From: Istiophorus platypterus
Lineage: Eukaryota; Chordata; Actinopteri; Istiophoriformes; Istiophoridae
Direction: 5' to 3'
DNA length: 64,000 bases
NCBI GenBank assembly: GCA_016859345.1
Contig: CM029111.1
Span: 16,913,714 to 16,977,713, forward strand
Position numbers and translations under genes: made by a program. This document shows positions 1-12,972 of this stretch, piece after piece. The notes under the pieces were generated by a model that saw only the letters and a list, made by a program, of their open reading frames with translations, had not been told where the DNA came from and did not search any database. Numbering within the stretch: position 1 is the stretch's first letter; each line of letters begins with the position of its first letter.

Positions 1-1240
1 AAGACTTTGTAGCGTAGCAGAAGCCACAGTTACAAGTGCCGCCGCCGACCCCCCCTCGCAACGAGAACGAACCAAGTTGCTTATTGTTTGGTTGTAGCCT
101 TAATATATGGGTCTGTTTCCAAACGTTAGGGCCCTTTTTCGAAAGAAAATAAAAAACAGTTTGCGGCAGGTCAGTCTTGTGCCAAACCTCGCTGGCGGAG
201 TGAAACGTTTTCCGGTTGAGGAGCGCGTGTTGCCGCGCAGATCGGTCACGGGGTTGTTGTTTTTCTACCGAACCGGGGCCACTGCCGCTGCTGCTGTCGT
301 CGTGGTTGTCGCAGTTGTCACGGTCGTTACGGTCGTCGTCGTACACCCGAGGGGGGGCGGTTCCTCGTCATCTCTACGGCTGATCCGCGGCCTTGGCTTA
401 TTGCACGTTGGCGGCGAACGGATGAGATGCTCTTGACCGTTTCCGTTGCTTCACTTTTACCCACTGCGAACCGATCCCCTTAATGACTCTAAACAAATCC
501 GCGTGTTTGGGGTGTTGACGTGTCTTATTGTTATGCTCTATTTATTTGAATTTCACTTACGTATCGTGAAGGGTTTTTATGTCAAATGCGTACGCTATGC
601 TGTTAGTTTGATGATCCGATGATAAAAAATGGATTTTAAAAAAGTGATGCACTCCGAAATCATGTTTTTTCGTTCGTTTATTTGTTTGATTATTTGCTGT
701 GTTTCAGGTGTTATGTTTACCTTATATTACTGATCATTCCAGTGTGGCATCACGATTTAACCTTGATCATTCGCGTTCCCTAGGAAACAGGTTTTTTCGA
801 CGGACCGTAGCGGCGGTTTGAGAGTCTTGCACGGCTGTGCTTCGTTTTCTCGAAAACCGCGTGTGTTCTTCATCCTGCAAAAATGTTATCGGATTAAAAC
901 TGGAATAATGTTTACTTTTTCGAACACAGAGCAAAGATTCGAAGCCCTCCCCTTCCCCCAGCATCAAATGATGTCCTCTGTTTTATTTTTATTATAGATT
1001 TTTTTTAATTCAAGACAAAAACAGCCTCGTGTGGTCGTACTGTTTTAATTTCCATCCAGTTTTGGCCTTTTGGAAAAAAAAAGAAGAAAACCCCACTATT
1101 GACAATATCCCTTGAAAAATTTGACAAATGAAATAGTTCAGGCTGAGTAGTAGAAAAACTTACTGTCCTTGTTTTGATCACTAGTATGTGAACAATGCCT
1201 AATGTCTTGTGTAACAAATAAAACGAATTAAACTATGAAT
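1..1240 (+). other. Possible 3' end of a convergent plus-strand gene
   Basis: The first 480 bases are rich in CpG and GTCGTC-like runs, unlike the AT-rich sequence that follows. Frame 2 is open from the window edge to a TAG at 92-94 (about 30 codons), and an AATAAA lies at 1217-1222. This would suit the last codons and 3' UTR of a plus-strand gene ending against itih6. The short peptide is not recognisable. A longer ATG frame at 107-436 has low-complexity Val/Ala content and is probably chance. Nothing else coding is seen to 1873. Confidence 0.25.
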
Positions 1241-1440
1241 GAAATGATAGAAAAATAAAAAGCACATGGCAAACCTGGAAAGACCCTGATTTTTCTTTCT
1301 GTGTTTCCTTTCGAGGGTGAAATCACAGCGTCCAGGTGAGTCACCGTCTGTGGGGACATTGTCTATACATACATACATTCAGTAACATTTTATATACACT
1401 CATATACTTTCTAAAAATACAACTTACAGAATGATACAGT

Positions 1441-1446
1441 TTTAAT
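1441..1446 (-). terminator. Candidate itih6 poly(A) signal (ATTAAA)
   Basis: ATTAAA read on the minus strand, about 430 nt beyond the itih6 stop codon. A stronger AATAAA lies farther on at 982-987. If that one is used, the itih6 3' UTR would overlap the proposed 3' UTR of the opposite-strand gene. Confidence 0.3.
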
Positions 1447-1873
1447 ACTTACACATTATTCTGAAATAGAAGAATCTGGCTTTGCCCTAGGAATCATTGT
1501 GATGAAATAATAATAATATAATAATCTAATAAATATCCTTGAAATTGCAAACAGAGTCAGTGTGCAAAACCTCTGCAGCACATTTTTGTAGTTGCCATGC
1601 GACCGGCGAGAACATCGAGTCTCCGTCGTAGATACAGAGCCCTGAGCCAGAGTCCAATTCAGGAGAAGGCGACAAGGGAATCTATCTGTCCTTCATTACA
1701 TTTGTGGAGCTACGCGTCCTCATCATTCCTGATTTTCCTCCTTTGCTGCCACACCTGTGTTTCGCTGCTCCTGATGGAACATAGAACAGCCTGGTTCAGA
1801 GACTGTGGCGACGCCTCATTTTGGCCCCGGGGAGTCCCAGTTCCCCCGAGGCAGAGCCGCCCGGGCCCCCACA

Positions 1874-4800
1874 TTACACGCGATCCACCACGTAGCTCCA
1901 GTATGGATGGCCCAGAAGTCTCTCCACCTCTGCCTTGGGCACCACCCAGCATTTGCCCCAGTGGCGTTTCCGCACCGTGTCCTTCAGCGTCTTGTCCTGG
2001 AGGGTGACGGGCGCGTGCTTCGACCCCCACCTCAGGACCCCCCTGGCTAAAACTCCCTCCTTGCCGGCTTGGCGAGCGCCTCCATCCCTGTGATCCTCGG
2101 CCACTTTGATGCTCATGTCGGCATGTTGAAACTGGCCTGCAGTCGGATAAAGGACAGAAATGGTGGAACATGACTAAGTATATTTACTCAAGTACTGTAC
2201 TTTTAAATTTGAGGTGCTTGTACTTCGCTTGATTGTTCCAATTTTTATAATACTTCTAAAGAAATACTGTACTTTTTACTTCACTACATTTATTTGACAA
2301 TTACTTTTTGGAAATTTTACTTGAAAAAACAGAAGTTTAAACAATTCAATGAATTGTTAAAAATTAAACAAGTGTTCGACAACCTGTTTAGCTTATAGTG
2401 TTGGTAGAAATATTCAGATCCTTTACTTAAATAAAAGTACCAATAAAAAATGTAAAAATAATTATTATTAGTATTTTTATATTATAATCAAATTTTAATG
2501 TATAATGACAGTCTTAAAAGGAACTAGCAGCTATAGCTGACAAATAATTGTAGTGGAGGAAAAATCAAATATAATATTTCCCTCTAAAATGTATTGAGGT
2601 ACATTTAAAAAGCATAAAATGTTAAATGCTAAAGTGACGTTCAATTTCTCAATAGTGTACTTAAGTAAAGAACCGGAGAGAACGTCTTCATTGACTTTCT
2701 ACCACTGTTGGGTTGTGAATCCTTATAAAGGGAAAACACACAGTGTGTAGTGTGGGTCCCTCTTCATGTGTTAGACGTCCGTGGCATTTCTCCCCTAAAC
2801 CTCTCTGATGGTTTTATTAAAATAACTTTTATAACCAAAAAGGTAAAATGACCCATCATCTCACTAAATAATCAAAGATCTGTTTAAAGTCGAAAAAAAT
2901 TATTATTATATATTTTTTTTTTGCATCTGGACTTCGATCTTTCCTACCCCTCAGATTTATCTTGTGGCCCTTTGGAGGGGCACCAACCCTTAGGTTGGGA
3001 ACCACAGGAAAAAGCTAGCTAACTGTCTGTTGTGACCAATATATAATAATAATATATAATAATATCATTCATGTAGGATTTTTTTCTACAGAATGAATTC
3101 TTCCACTTTTGATAGTTTCAGTACATTTTGCCGATGATACATTTTAGGTACGATTTTGAATCCAGGACCTTTACTTGTAACAGAATCATTTTTAACGTTG
3201 GGTTGGTAATTTTTGCTAAAGGATCTGAATATACAACACTGCAGAACGGTGAATGTACCCAGCAGGCCTTGGGTAGAGGCAGACAGCCCCCGTCCATCTG
3301 TGATGTAAAAGCCCAAGTGAGCCATCTGTAGGTAGCTGGGGTGCCTATAGTGGTGGAACAGGACCAGGAACTGCACGTCCCTGGCCAGCTCGACCCAGCA
3401 GCTCCGGTGGTCGTCCACGGTGACTGTCACGCCCCACCGCGTCACCGACCCCTGCCTATCGACAGGGAGCAAGTCCCGCCCTTCCCCTTCCACCGCCACG
3501 GCGTCCAGCGAGACTGTGATCACGAGGTCGCTGTAGCCCCCCGTGGCCACGGAGACGGTCAGGCGGTCGAAGTAGGTGCGGGGGTGGTCCTCGGCGCCGT
3601 GCTTGGAAGGCGCCCCAATCAGGTGGCCGTCCACGATGAGCCCTTGACGGGAGAGAGGAAAACTCAGGCACATATTTGCAGACCAAAACAAAATAAGAAA
3701 TCTTATTGCAATGCATACCTCTGTCTGGGTCCTCCAACAGTCTGAGGACATCGTTAGCTCTGCCGTCTATCGTGAAACACAGGTTCTGATGCAGCCTTGG
3801 CAGCTGGACCACAAAGTGTGGGTCTCCATCGACTGTAACAGGCGACACGAGCATGAAGACATCATTAATGCATCGGCACACGAAAGATACAAGCCACTTT
3901 TAATGTGTAATTAAAGTAACGAGCTCTCAACCTGATGAGGAGAAGACCCTCACGGTGGTCAGTCTGGACGGAGGTTCTAAAAGCAAAAGACATTCAACTA
4001 AAGGACAGTCCTCCTCCCTCCCAGGCACTGAAACCAATGACAAGACTGGACTTTTATCTCGAGCTGTGTGTGGTAAATCGCGCATTATTTGAGACATGAA
4101 TACTCAAAAAATGGCCGCCACCATGTACTTACCGAATGATCCTGTGTCAGCAGTATCATCCCCTGAAAATACGTCAGAACACATGTATTTGACGTGAAAA
4201 TTTTTCTTTCTTAGTGTTCAGCAGCAAGAGCACACGCAACTGCCTCTGATAGGCACCCGACAACTTACAGGCATCGTAGTTGAGGTCGTAGTCGTAGTCG
4301 TAAGTGGCGTCGTAATCTGGGAAACGGAAGAAAGAATTAGGAAGAGTTCGGGACACCTGCTTCTCAATGAGGGATTTTGATTTCGCAGGAAAACGACGGG
4401 ATACGAGGCATTGATAGTGATACTCACCTTTCACAAGATCAATGTCTATTTAATAGAAAAGAGAAAGAATATTAGATTTAATTGATCAATCGATTATATT
4501 GGTATGTCATCATGACACAGTAGTGTTTGAGTATCTTATAACATGTAAACAGGGGCGGAATGTAATTAGTTACAATGAATGCACTTAAGTATGATATCGA
4601 TATTTTATTCTACTTTATAATTATACTTTAATACATTTCTGATGGAAATGTTGTATTTGCTTTTTCCCCCTGTACATTTATTTGACAGCTATTGCCACTA
4701 GTAAATTTTCAGAATAAGATTTTACATTTGAAATGACAATCGATCATTTTTATACAATCCAACACATTATTTAGATTAAACCAGAAGTCTCCCATAAATT

Positions 4801-7800
4801 TATCAGAAGGTTCAATTTGAATAAATCGTTTTTTAAAAACTTGGCAGAATTCAGGTGTTTCTTCGTCAGTAATCATCTCATGGCCCCTCAGATTTATCTT
4901 GTGACAATGGAGGGGCATGGACCCCAGGTTGGGAAACACAGGACTAAACTAACTATATAAAGATGAGCTAAAACTGCACCTTACACCTCCACCAGCGACA
5001 ATGGTAATATGCCGGTTATGCACCGATGCTTCATTATAAATAATCTAAATAGATTTTGCCGTTAGTTGTGTGTTTTCCCTTAAGTAGGATTTTGAATTAC
5101 AGGACTTTTAGTTGTAGTTGAGTATTTTTACATTGTGGCACTAGGACTTTTACTAAAGTAAAGGATCTGAGTACTTCATCCACCATTGATTTAAATGCAT
5201 ATATATAAGATAAAAGTGTTAAATGTGTGTTAAAACATCAGAGGGATTGATTTGTTGATACAGAGAGAATTTTTTTACCTTTTCTCTGAATCTGAATGGA
5301 GGTAGACACGTCTAGTGGAATAATTAAAAAAAAACAAAAACAATAAATATAGGAATAAATTCACCCGTCATATTCAGTTGATATTGAATGACTACATCCA
5401 CGTGAGAACAGAAAGGCAATTGTTGCCAATTAGACAAAATAAAAAGCCTACCCAGAAGCCCAGCTGCCTCCCACAGTCGTGGCCCATCTGTTAAACCAGG
5501 CATGGGAGCAAAAGTGGCTGACACCAAGGTGGCGGTGCCCAGGTCTGGGTCAATGCCTGCAATTGTGCTGTTGTCTTCCACAGCTTGTGCCTTCGCCGGG
5601 GCAGGAATGGTGAGCGGAGATGACGGCTCGGGCGGGGCGGTGTTGACTCCAGGCTGAGGAACATCTGGAGCAGATGTGCCACTGTTGCCTGCCTCTGTGG
5701 AGGCCGCTGTCTCTTTGACAGGAGAGGGAGCTGTTCTTGCTGGGTTGGGCTGTGGGGTAAGGTGCACGACGGGCACAGGGTCGGTTCTGACTGAACCGAG
5801 CGGAGGTGCGGTGGTGAACGTTGGCATCGGGGGAGCAGCTGTTTTTATGGCGCTGGACTGGGGGGTGGAGACTCTTCCGGGTGCAGGTGGTGGCGCTGTT
5901 TTTAGAGCATTAAGCAGAAGTGTGGATATCTTTCCAGCAAGAGGCGGAGGAGAGGCAGTTTTAGAAACATTTTGGGGAGGAGTTGGCTTTCTACCAGTTA
6001 ACAGTGCTGGGGCAGTTTTGACGGCGCCAGGGCTTGAGGTTGTAGTTGTTTTCTTGGGTGGTGAAACCACGGTTTTTGCTGCAGAAGTTGGCGGTGAGCT
6101 TTTCTTAGTTTGTGGTGGATTTGGAGGTGGCTTAGGAGGGTGTGGTTTAGTTTTGTTTGGCCTGGGGCTCGAAGGTGCGCTGGGCTTCTTTGCAGCTCCG
6201 GCTGCTAATATCTTGGTCGCAGCAGTAGTCGTCGTCGAGGTTGTAGTGGCTGCTGTGGTGGGTTTTGCAGTGGTTGGGGTTTGAGCTGCTTCGTCTGCAT
6301 CTGGCTTAACTACAACTAAAGAAGTGACTGGTGTTACAAAGTTATATTTGAGGGAGAGATTTGTGGCCTTGTCTGCCAGTAACCTCTGAGTTGCAGGGTC
6401 AGTAGCATTCAGTTTGGCCAGTAGCAGCTCTTTGATTGTGAAATATGCCCAGAGACGATGCACAAAGCTTGAGATACCTTCCAAACCACCCGAACAGTCT
6501 AGTGAATCTGCACTCTCATTCCCTTTCGCCTGGGACGTCAACACATCATTCTCCATCTTGACACGTTGCTTCGAATCGGTGGCCGTCATCGACACCTTCA
6601 AATCTTTGACACCTGGTTTAACCCTCCCAGCCACAACTAACTCGGAGCCTTGGAAGTAGTTCGGGAACAGGGAGCGGGTGACGTCAAACGCCTGATCGTC
6701 CAGGTAGGACAGCTGGATGTCCGACAGCAAAGGGCTGGCTACTTCATCATAGAAGCCCTTCAGCTGCAGGGCTGCATCTGCATCCTCGTACACCATCCTG
6801 GCTATGCCCCGGTTATCCAGAGCGAGGCGTTTCAGGAGGAGGAAGTCTGCGTCGTCTCCAAAGGCAAGACCAAATAGCGAGGCTGAACCCAGAGCCTTCT
6901 TGGCATTGCCGAGGATGGTGTCGCCAGCTGTCACTCCGATGGTGGCTTCCCCATCAGTGAGGAATATCACCAGGGGGACGCGACGAGATGAGAAGTGGTT
7001 GGAGGAGCCCGAGGTCGGAGGGTTGACGAGCAGGGCGGCTGAAAGCAGGGCTGCGTTGATATTGGTCCCTGAGACAAGAGTGGAGGCAATGGGGACAATC
7101 AGTGTCGAAGGGGGAGGGCGACCGCAGAATAAGGACGTTGAGGGTCAACTTACTACAACGCCACGGCTCAGACAAAATCACATTTCGACTCACATCCTTC
7201 CGCGATAATCCTCTTGACAAAGTCTTTGGCGTCCCGTACGTTTTGCCGGGACGCCCGCACTGTTCGACCCTTCTTCCAAGTGTGGATCTTGTCTGAAAAT
7301 GTGATGATGTTGAAGTGGTCTCCCTCCCTCAGGTCCCCGAGGATAGTGCTCATGGCCTGCTTGGTCTACTGACGGAAATTATTGCAATTAATGGCAGAAA
7401 ACCAACATTGTCATCAGCAGAATATTGTGGTATTTTATTTCCTAATCTTATTGTGGCTCTAGCGTTAGAGCAGGTTCATGAGGTTTTGTAAAAGGGTGCT
7501 TGTCCACTTTACCTGTTTTATCTTTGTTCCTATCATTGAGCCGCTGACATCAATGACAAATATAACATCCTTAGGAACCACAGGAAGCCCCCTTGGTGCA
7601 AAGTAATGCACAAAGTAGCCGTCATACACCTGAGAGCAGGTAAGCGTAGAAATAAAGAGGGTGGTAAAAGACAAAATACTGGTACTGTGACAAATATGCA
7701 TGCTTGTGTCTTTGAAAAGACGGAAATGAAGAATGCTGCCGACCTGGACGTCACCCATGAGGTCTCTGAGGTCCACATCATACTGAATGATGAAGTCTGC

Positions 7801-10800
7801 ATCCAGACCCTTGGGCGAGATGCTGTTCTGCTGCTGCAGAGTGGGACTGTAACGGACTCGGGCACAGTTGGCACTCTGCTCAACGTGACTGGAGGGGGGG
7901 GCGTCTGAGTCACCTGTGGTACAAGGTGGTTAATATAGGACTCGTATCCACTTAGTAGCAATTAGAAAATGGTTTAAACATCCAACGCTAGACACCTGGT
8001 TTTATACCTACACTTCACGAAATTGTTACAGTACTTAAGAGTAATTTTTTTCATCTGAAAGCTGCATATCCTGAAAAACTGTCTCTGCTGTGTCTTGATT
8101 GGTCAGAACTCTGTCAGGTTCTACCTTTTGCGGCGTTGGAGAGCAGCCGGGTCGTCTTGAGGGGAAGGACTTTGATGAAACTGATGCCTGTCCGCTCCGC
8201 TATACCCACGTCTAGTGTCAGGTTCTGCACAGCCTGTCCAGGCCTCAGGCCCAGGCTGAGCTCGTAGCGGCCGAGTCGCCGAGGCAACAGCTCTTCATAG
8301 GTCAGGGAGAAGGACACCCGGGACCCTGATGGCACGCTCACCGCCACGCGAAACTTCTCCATCTCCCTCTCTCTGGCACATTGAAGGGAAGAGCATTTCA
8401 AATCAAACACAGAATGATCCATAAGTGAGGCACGTTCACGTTTTTATTCTGGGGCGACTTTAGTTTTTCCTATGACTGACTTGGTGGCGACAAGTCCAGC
8501 CGTTTTTCCGTGCTTCTTAGCGGCGTCGTAGATTTTCCTGGCAGCCGCTCTTTCCTTCACCTGGGCCACGTACACCTTGCCGTTAGAGGTGCTGGTGGGA
8601 CAGGGGAAAAAAAAGGAAGAAGAAACGGCTCTCTGTGAGACGCACAGTAGCCAGATTATATTTCAGTCAGAAACACGCCTGGTCTGCATTGAGTTGTTGA
8701 AACATGATGGCTTTATTTTGCTCCTCGCGTTTCCACGGCCACCAGACAAAGCCGCCTCACAAACAGGCGTCGTACCTGTTTACAGACGGCGTTTCGTGCC
8801 ATGCGAAGGTACGAGGCGGGGGTCATAAACAGGTTGACTGGAAAAGAGTAATTTCCCTCCAAAAACAGCGTTAATGAAGCGAGATCTTCCACCCCAGCGG
8901 TGCTGTGAGGGGAGCGCCGCTCCGCACTATGCCCACCCCAAATTCCCCACCAAAACCAAAAGCTTAAAATGGGTTTCAAGGGGCACAGTGCAGGTCCCAG
9001 ACCCTGGTGACCACTGATGTCACGTGGCAAGGTGCTAAATTAAGGTCAAGTCCTTTGAACACATATATCCAAAGAGAAGAAAAAAAAAAAAAAGGGAAAA
9101 CATCAAGGGCCAACTAAAATAAACCCTGCAGACCTGAAGCCAGCTCTTGTTTTTGAGACAGAGCAGAATGGCATGAGGGAGCGCTTGTGTATTTATATGT
9201 GTGGCTGGCCGAGGGGGTTAAGGAAGGCTGTACATCGGTGACCTACACGCAGAACACAGGGCTCTTAGTTTCGTACACAGATATTCCAAAGAACTTGCCA
9301 CAGCCCCCCCCTGGGTATTTTGGTGATCTGCGGGCCGGCGGTACGGGTTTGAAAAATATATAGCATGCGTGAGTGCGTGAAAGAGGGAGGGACGTGGAAA
9401 AGACAGATGTGACAGATTACAGTTGTGAGAAAAAAAAAAAATGTTCGAGTTCCAGGCTCATACGTACTTGAAAAATCCAAGTCTACATCCACCTCAATGT
9501 ACGTACAGCGGACATAGATGTGTGTGTGTGTGTGTGTGTGTGTACATAGTGTATCTAAACTGGCACGTCGCCTGGGTAAACTGCATGGGGGGAGAAAAGG
9601 GGTGGGGGGGTGGGGACTCCTGTCATTTTCTCTATTAACTTTCTGACTTGCGTTTACAAAGCCCGGTATTCATCCGGCCCCGGGTTCCCCCCTCCTCCTT
9701 GACCTGCTTCCGCTCCTGAAATCCAGCTCCAGGGCTTCGCTGCTTGGCCTGCGGTGTTGACTTATTTGTTTTGTTTATATTTAGCATTTACTTTTTTTTT
9801 CTTTTTTTTTTTAAAGGGATGCGGTTTCCAAGCCTCTTAGTAATCAAGTTATGCATTTGACTCTTGGCCGGAATTCTGGCTCCTTACATAATTCCTCTGA
9901 AGTTTTATTTCTGGATTTCTGACCGTCAACGAGAACATTGCTTTTATTTATTTCAGCCTCTCACCCTATAGCAGGGGAGTAGTACCTCTGCAGGCAAGAT
10001 ATAATATTTTCCTGTTGACTTCAGGACACTGTGGATACTTGAGCTTTCATTTATTTGAAAAAAAAAAAAAAAGTCACCATTTGTTTTTAGCAAGTATCAT
10101 CCAAAAACACAGGAAGTGAGATGATGAGTCGGTACTTTTCTTGACTTTAAAGTGATTCTAGAAAATAAAAGTGCAGAAAATGGAAGAGACGGACACTCAG
10201 ACACTGATTAATAAAACGGAGAAAGTGGTGAAGTGGAGGTGAAGTGGAGGTGAAGGCAATGCAGGGAGGACTCACATGGTGAAGTTGGAGATGAAAGCGG
10301 AGGAGGGCAGGTCCACCTCAAAGGCGGCCTCCTTGACGGCGGGGAGCTGGTTCCACACGGAGCTCCGGACTGTGGTGACGGCGTAGCGGGACACCACTGA
10401 ACACCCGACATGGTAGTCTGTTACCTTCAGCTGGTGGCACCACAACAACAACGACAACAACAACAATACACGTCTAAGTCACTTTAGGTTTGGAGGGGAG
10501 GATTATTTTTCACACAGGAGCCAACATCTGTATGAGACATTATTTTTATATGCTGGATGCAAGAAAGGCCTGGTGCTCTGGGCTCAACCTGCCACCTGAA
10601 TTAAACTTTTTCTGGATCCAGATTGTTGCGGCATCATCCCTGCCATAACTGTGGGTCCATGTCGAAATTTATAAACAGACACCACAAGTCAGGTCTGACT
10701 GTAATGCATAGTCATGGATGCTTATTTAAACCCAGTGGTCCTGAGCTGAGTCACAGGGAGAAAAAAAAAAAAATCATAAACCCCAGAAGAAACTGTTTTT

Positions 10801-12972
10801 GCTCTCCTGCCCCCATAGCTCGGTTTGTCCTGCATGGTTCTGACGAGCCAGCGAAAACAACACAAAGCGCTTCCCCGCATGGTGTCCCTGCCCTCCTCTT
10901 GTTTACTCGGGTAACGCCGGCACCTGCTGAGGCCAATCTGGTCAGCGCCGACCACATGACTGCAGGACGAGGCGACAGGCCGTAGGAAGAGGAGGAGGAG
11001 GAGGAGGAGGAGAGCCACATCAGCCCTTCGGCTCGGCTGGTTTTTAGGAAGGCTGTGGTTTGTGCTATACAGACTGAATTACTGTATGTTATTGGTGAGC
11101 TGCTGCTGTGCAGTTTAACACAGAGACAAACCGAGAAGGGGAAGAAAAAAAACCCCACAGTGGAGCTACTGATGATACCCTGAGAGGGACTGGTGGTAGT
11201 TTCCCTGTCAAGCTCGTTTCGTTGTTCACTGTGCATAACAGGGGGCAAAACCAGGACCCAAAGTGAAGAGCTTTAGCTGCATTATTTTTGGATGAGTAGC
11301 GTTGCTCATTCAATATTTCCACTAGTTCCAAATGAAGATTTACAGGAGGCAAAGGTGTAGATATTTGCTTGTAGTAGGGACCTTAGTACTTTTTAAATCT
11401 CACTTAAATATTTATTCAATTGTCATTTAATTTAATTGTTAAGGCACAAATAGGTCCCAGCACATGTGGCCTCCATATGTTGTTTCACAGCAGCAACGTT
11501 ATGTGAAAAGAGTCACACTACATGTGGCATGTAAAGTAAGTTAAATAAAAAGGTTAAAATAAACTTTAATGTACCGTGTAACTATACCGTAACTGCAGTG
11601 AAAATGGGCCTGAACAATGGAGCGACTTGTATTTACAGCCAAAGTATTTAATCATCATTTTTAAACCTTTAAAACAATCAACTATTTCATAGATACAGCT
11701 ATAAAGGCACACGCCTCCTCCCAGGCCTAACGTTTCGGTCCACAGCAGAAATAATGTAAAAAATAAATAAACATTAAAACTAAATAATAATAATAAGAGG
11801 GTTTTTTTAATAACTCAGTCACTTTTGTAAATATCTTATATAAATGTGTTACAATATGAATAATCTCATCTCAGTTTACCCCATTGTACCTGTTTTGTTT
11901 GTGATAATACTACTATAATGATTAAATAGGTACCAAGTAATAAAAAAAAAAAAAACACTGTAGTTTATTTCTATCTTGACCACAAAGTTTTCCCTAAAAC
12001 CTTTTGTCTTCTTCTCACGCAGTAACATAAAGGTAATAACCACCGATATTTATCAATATTTTACGGATATCCTGTACACACAAAAAAAATGAAACAGTAA
12101 TTTTGTGGGCTGTAAATTTAAAGCCTCATCCCAACAACCTGCTCGATATTTTTGCATTTTATGTGAAGCACCAATAAGAAACAAAGTGCACAAACTTACC
12201 ACTGGTTTTGCTGGTTTGCTTTGACGTTTTACTCTCTGGAAAAAAGGCATAAAGCAGCAGGTCAATCAATAGTCAATCAAGTGCATGATTGTGCTGTATA
12301 TGTTTGATAAGCACATTGTCATGACACGGTGCTTAAAAATACCATTTCTTGGTACCACAACCTGGTCAAAAAAGCACCTCCCTTTGCTGAAGTGATCGCC
12401 ACAATCCGACTACGTGAGGGGCTGGGTCTGGACCCAGTGTCAGAGTGGCCTGAATCAAAGCCATTCATCATGAGCGGAGTGGGAAGTGGGACTGGAAATA
12501 AATGCTCCCCCTGTACACCGGGCCCGGTGAAAGTGCACAGCTTGGTCTCAAAAATGCTCACTGCTGTGTCAATAGATTACCACATATCCCAGTAATTGCT
12601 GGGAAAACTGAGTGTGAACGCAGAACTTTAAAGAGTGGAAACCCTTTATGGGGGGTACTAAACATAAAATTTACATAAAAATTGTGTGTGTGTGAAAAGG
12701 TCTATATATGGACTATATATATATATATACACACACATACATAAAATAAAGCTCTGAATTGTGTAAACTCACCTAAGGCGGTCTGTTTGTAAAAGTAGTG
12801 TGAACTGAAAAACAAAACATTAGAAAAAATGAAAAAACACCCTCACCTGTAAAAGTGTATTTGCTCCCAGGTGTGCTTCATAATCCCCTGACAGTCCCTC
12901 CGGCACGTATAAGGTGAAGAAAACCAGGATGCACTGAATTTTAAAGTTCATCATGTTCACAATCATCATCAT
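1874..12972 (-). CDS. itih6: Inter-alpha-trypsin inhibitor heavy chain 6 (ITIH5-like), 17 coding exons
   Basis: Secreted ITI heavy-chain protein, expected extracellular. Coding exons 5' to 3': 12972-12847, 12235-12200, 10430-10276, 8591-8481, 8372-8125, 7904-7744, 7629-7513, 7365-7194, 7068-5452, 5311-5279, 4445-4428, 4316-4269, 4162-4133, 3976-3932, 3832-3719, 3642-3259, 2136-1874. All phases join, giving about 1225 aa. Order: signal peptide (exon 1, ATG run at 12972), VIT domain (about 55-200), vWA from about 298 with MIDAS DVSGS at 306-310 and LTDGE later, Pro/Thr/Ala-rich region about 632-912, then the C-terminal domain starting at VDGDPHF (973-979). The long Pro-rich segment, the IAERTGIS motif and the ending GHPYWSYVV point to ITIH6 rather than ITIH1-5. 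DPHF is the site where ITIH1-3 are cleaved and esterified to glycosaminoglycan; use here is inferred. Weak donors: exon 6 (gtcggc) and exon 14 (gttgag). The choice among the first three tandem ATGs is open. Confidence 0.9.
2170..2715. repeat. Teleost AGTACTGTACTTTTA-type interspersed repeat in last itih6 intron region
   Basis: Contains the phrases ACTCAAGTACTGTAC, TACTTCACTACATTTATTTGACA and TTCAGATCCTTTACTTAA. I recognise these as a very common fish interspersed repeat; its class is unknown to me. Related copies lie at 4548-5190, 21950-22160 and 53345-53830. The rest of this intron (2716-3258) is AT-rich with nothing clear. Confidence 0.6.
4548..5190. repeat. Second copy of the AGTACTGTAC-type teleost repeat
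   Basis: Starts with a GGGGCGGAATGTAATTAGTTAC-like edge, passes through GTACATTTATTTGACAGCTA and ends with AGGATCTGAGTACTTCATCCACCA. It occupies most of the intron between the 33-nt and 18-nt itih6 microexons. Confidence 0.55.
9519..9544. repeat. (TG)n microsatellite in itih6 intron
   Basis: About 13 TG units in the 1.7-kb intron between exons 3 and 4. The rest of that intron has poly-A and poly-T runs but no other visible feature. Confidence 0.9.

Noticed and set aside
5676..6284. Plus-strand 202-codon frame opposite the itih6 Pro-rich exon
   Set aside because: Val/Gly-rich shadow of Pro/Thr codons on the true strand.
12773..12804. A 32-nt exon-like segment in itih6 with acceptor and donor that would keep the frame
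   Set aside because: The intron from exon 1 would be only about 42 nt, too short to splice, and exon 1 to the 36-nt exon already joins cleanly in phase.
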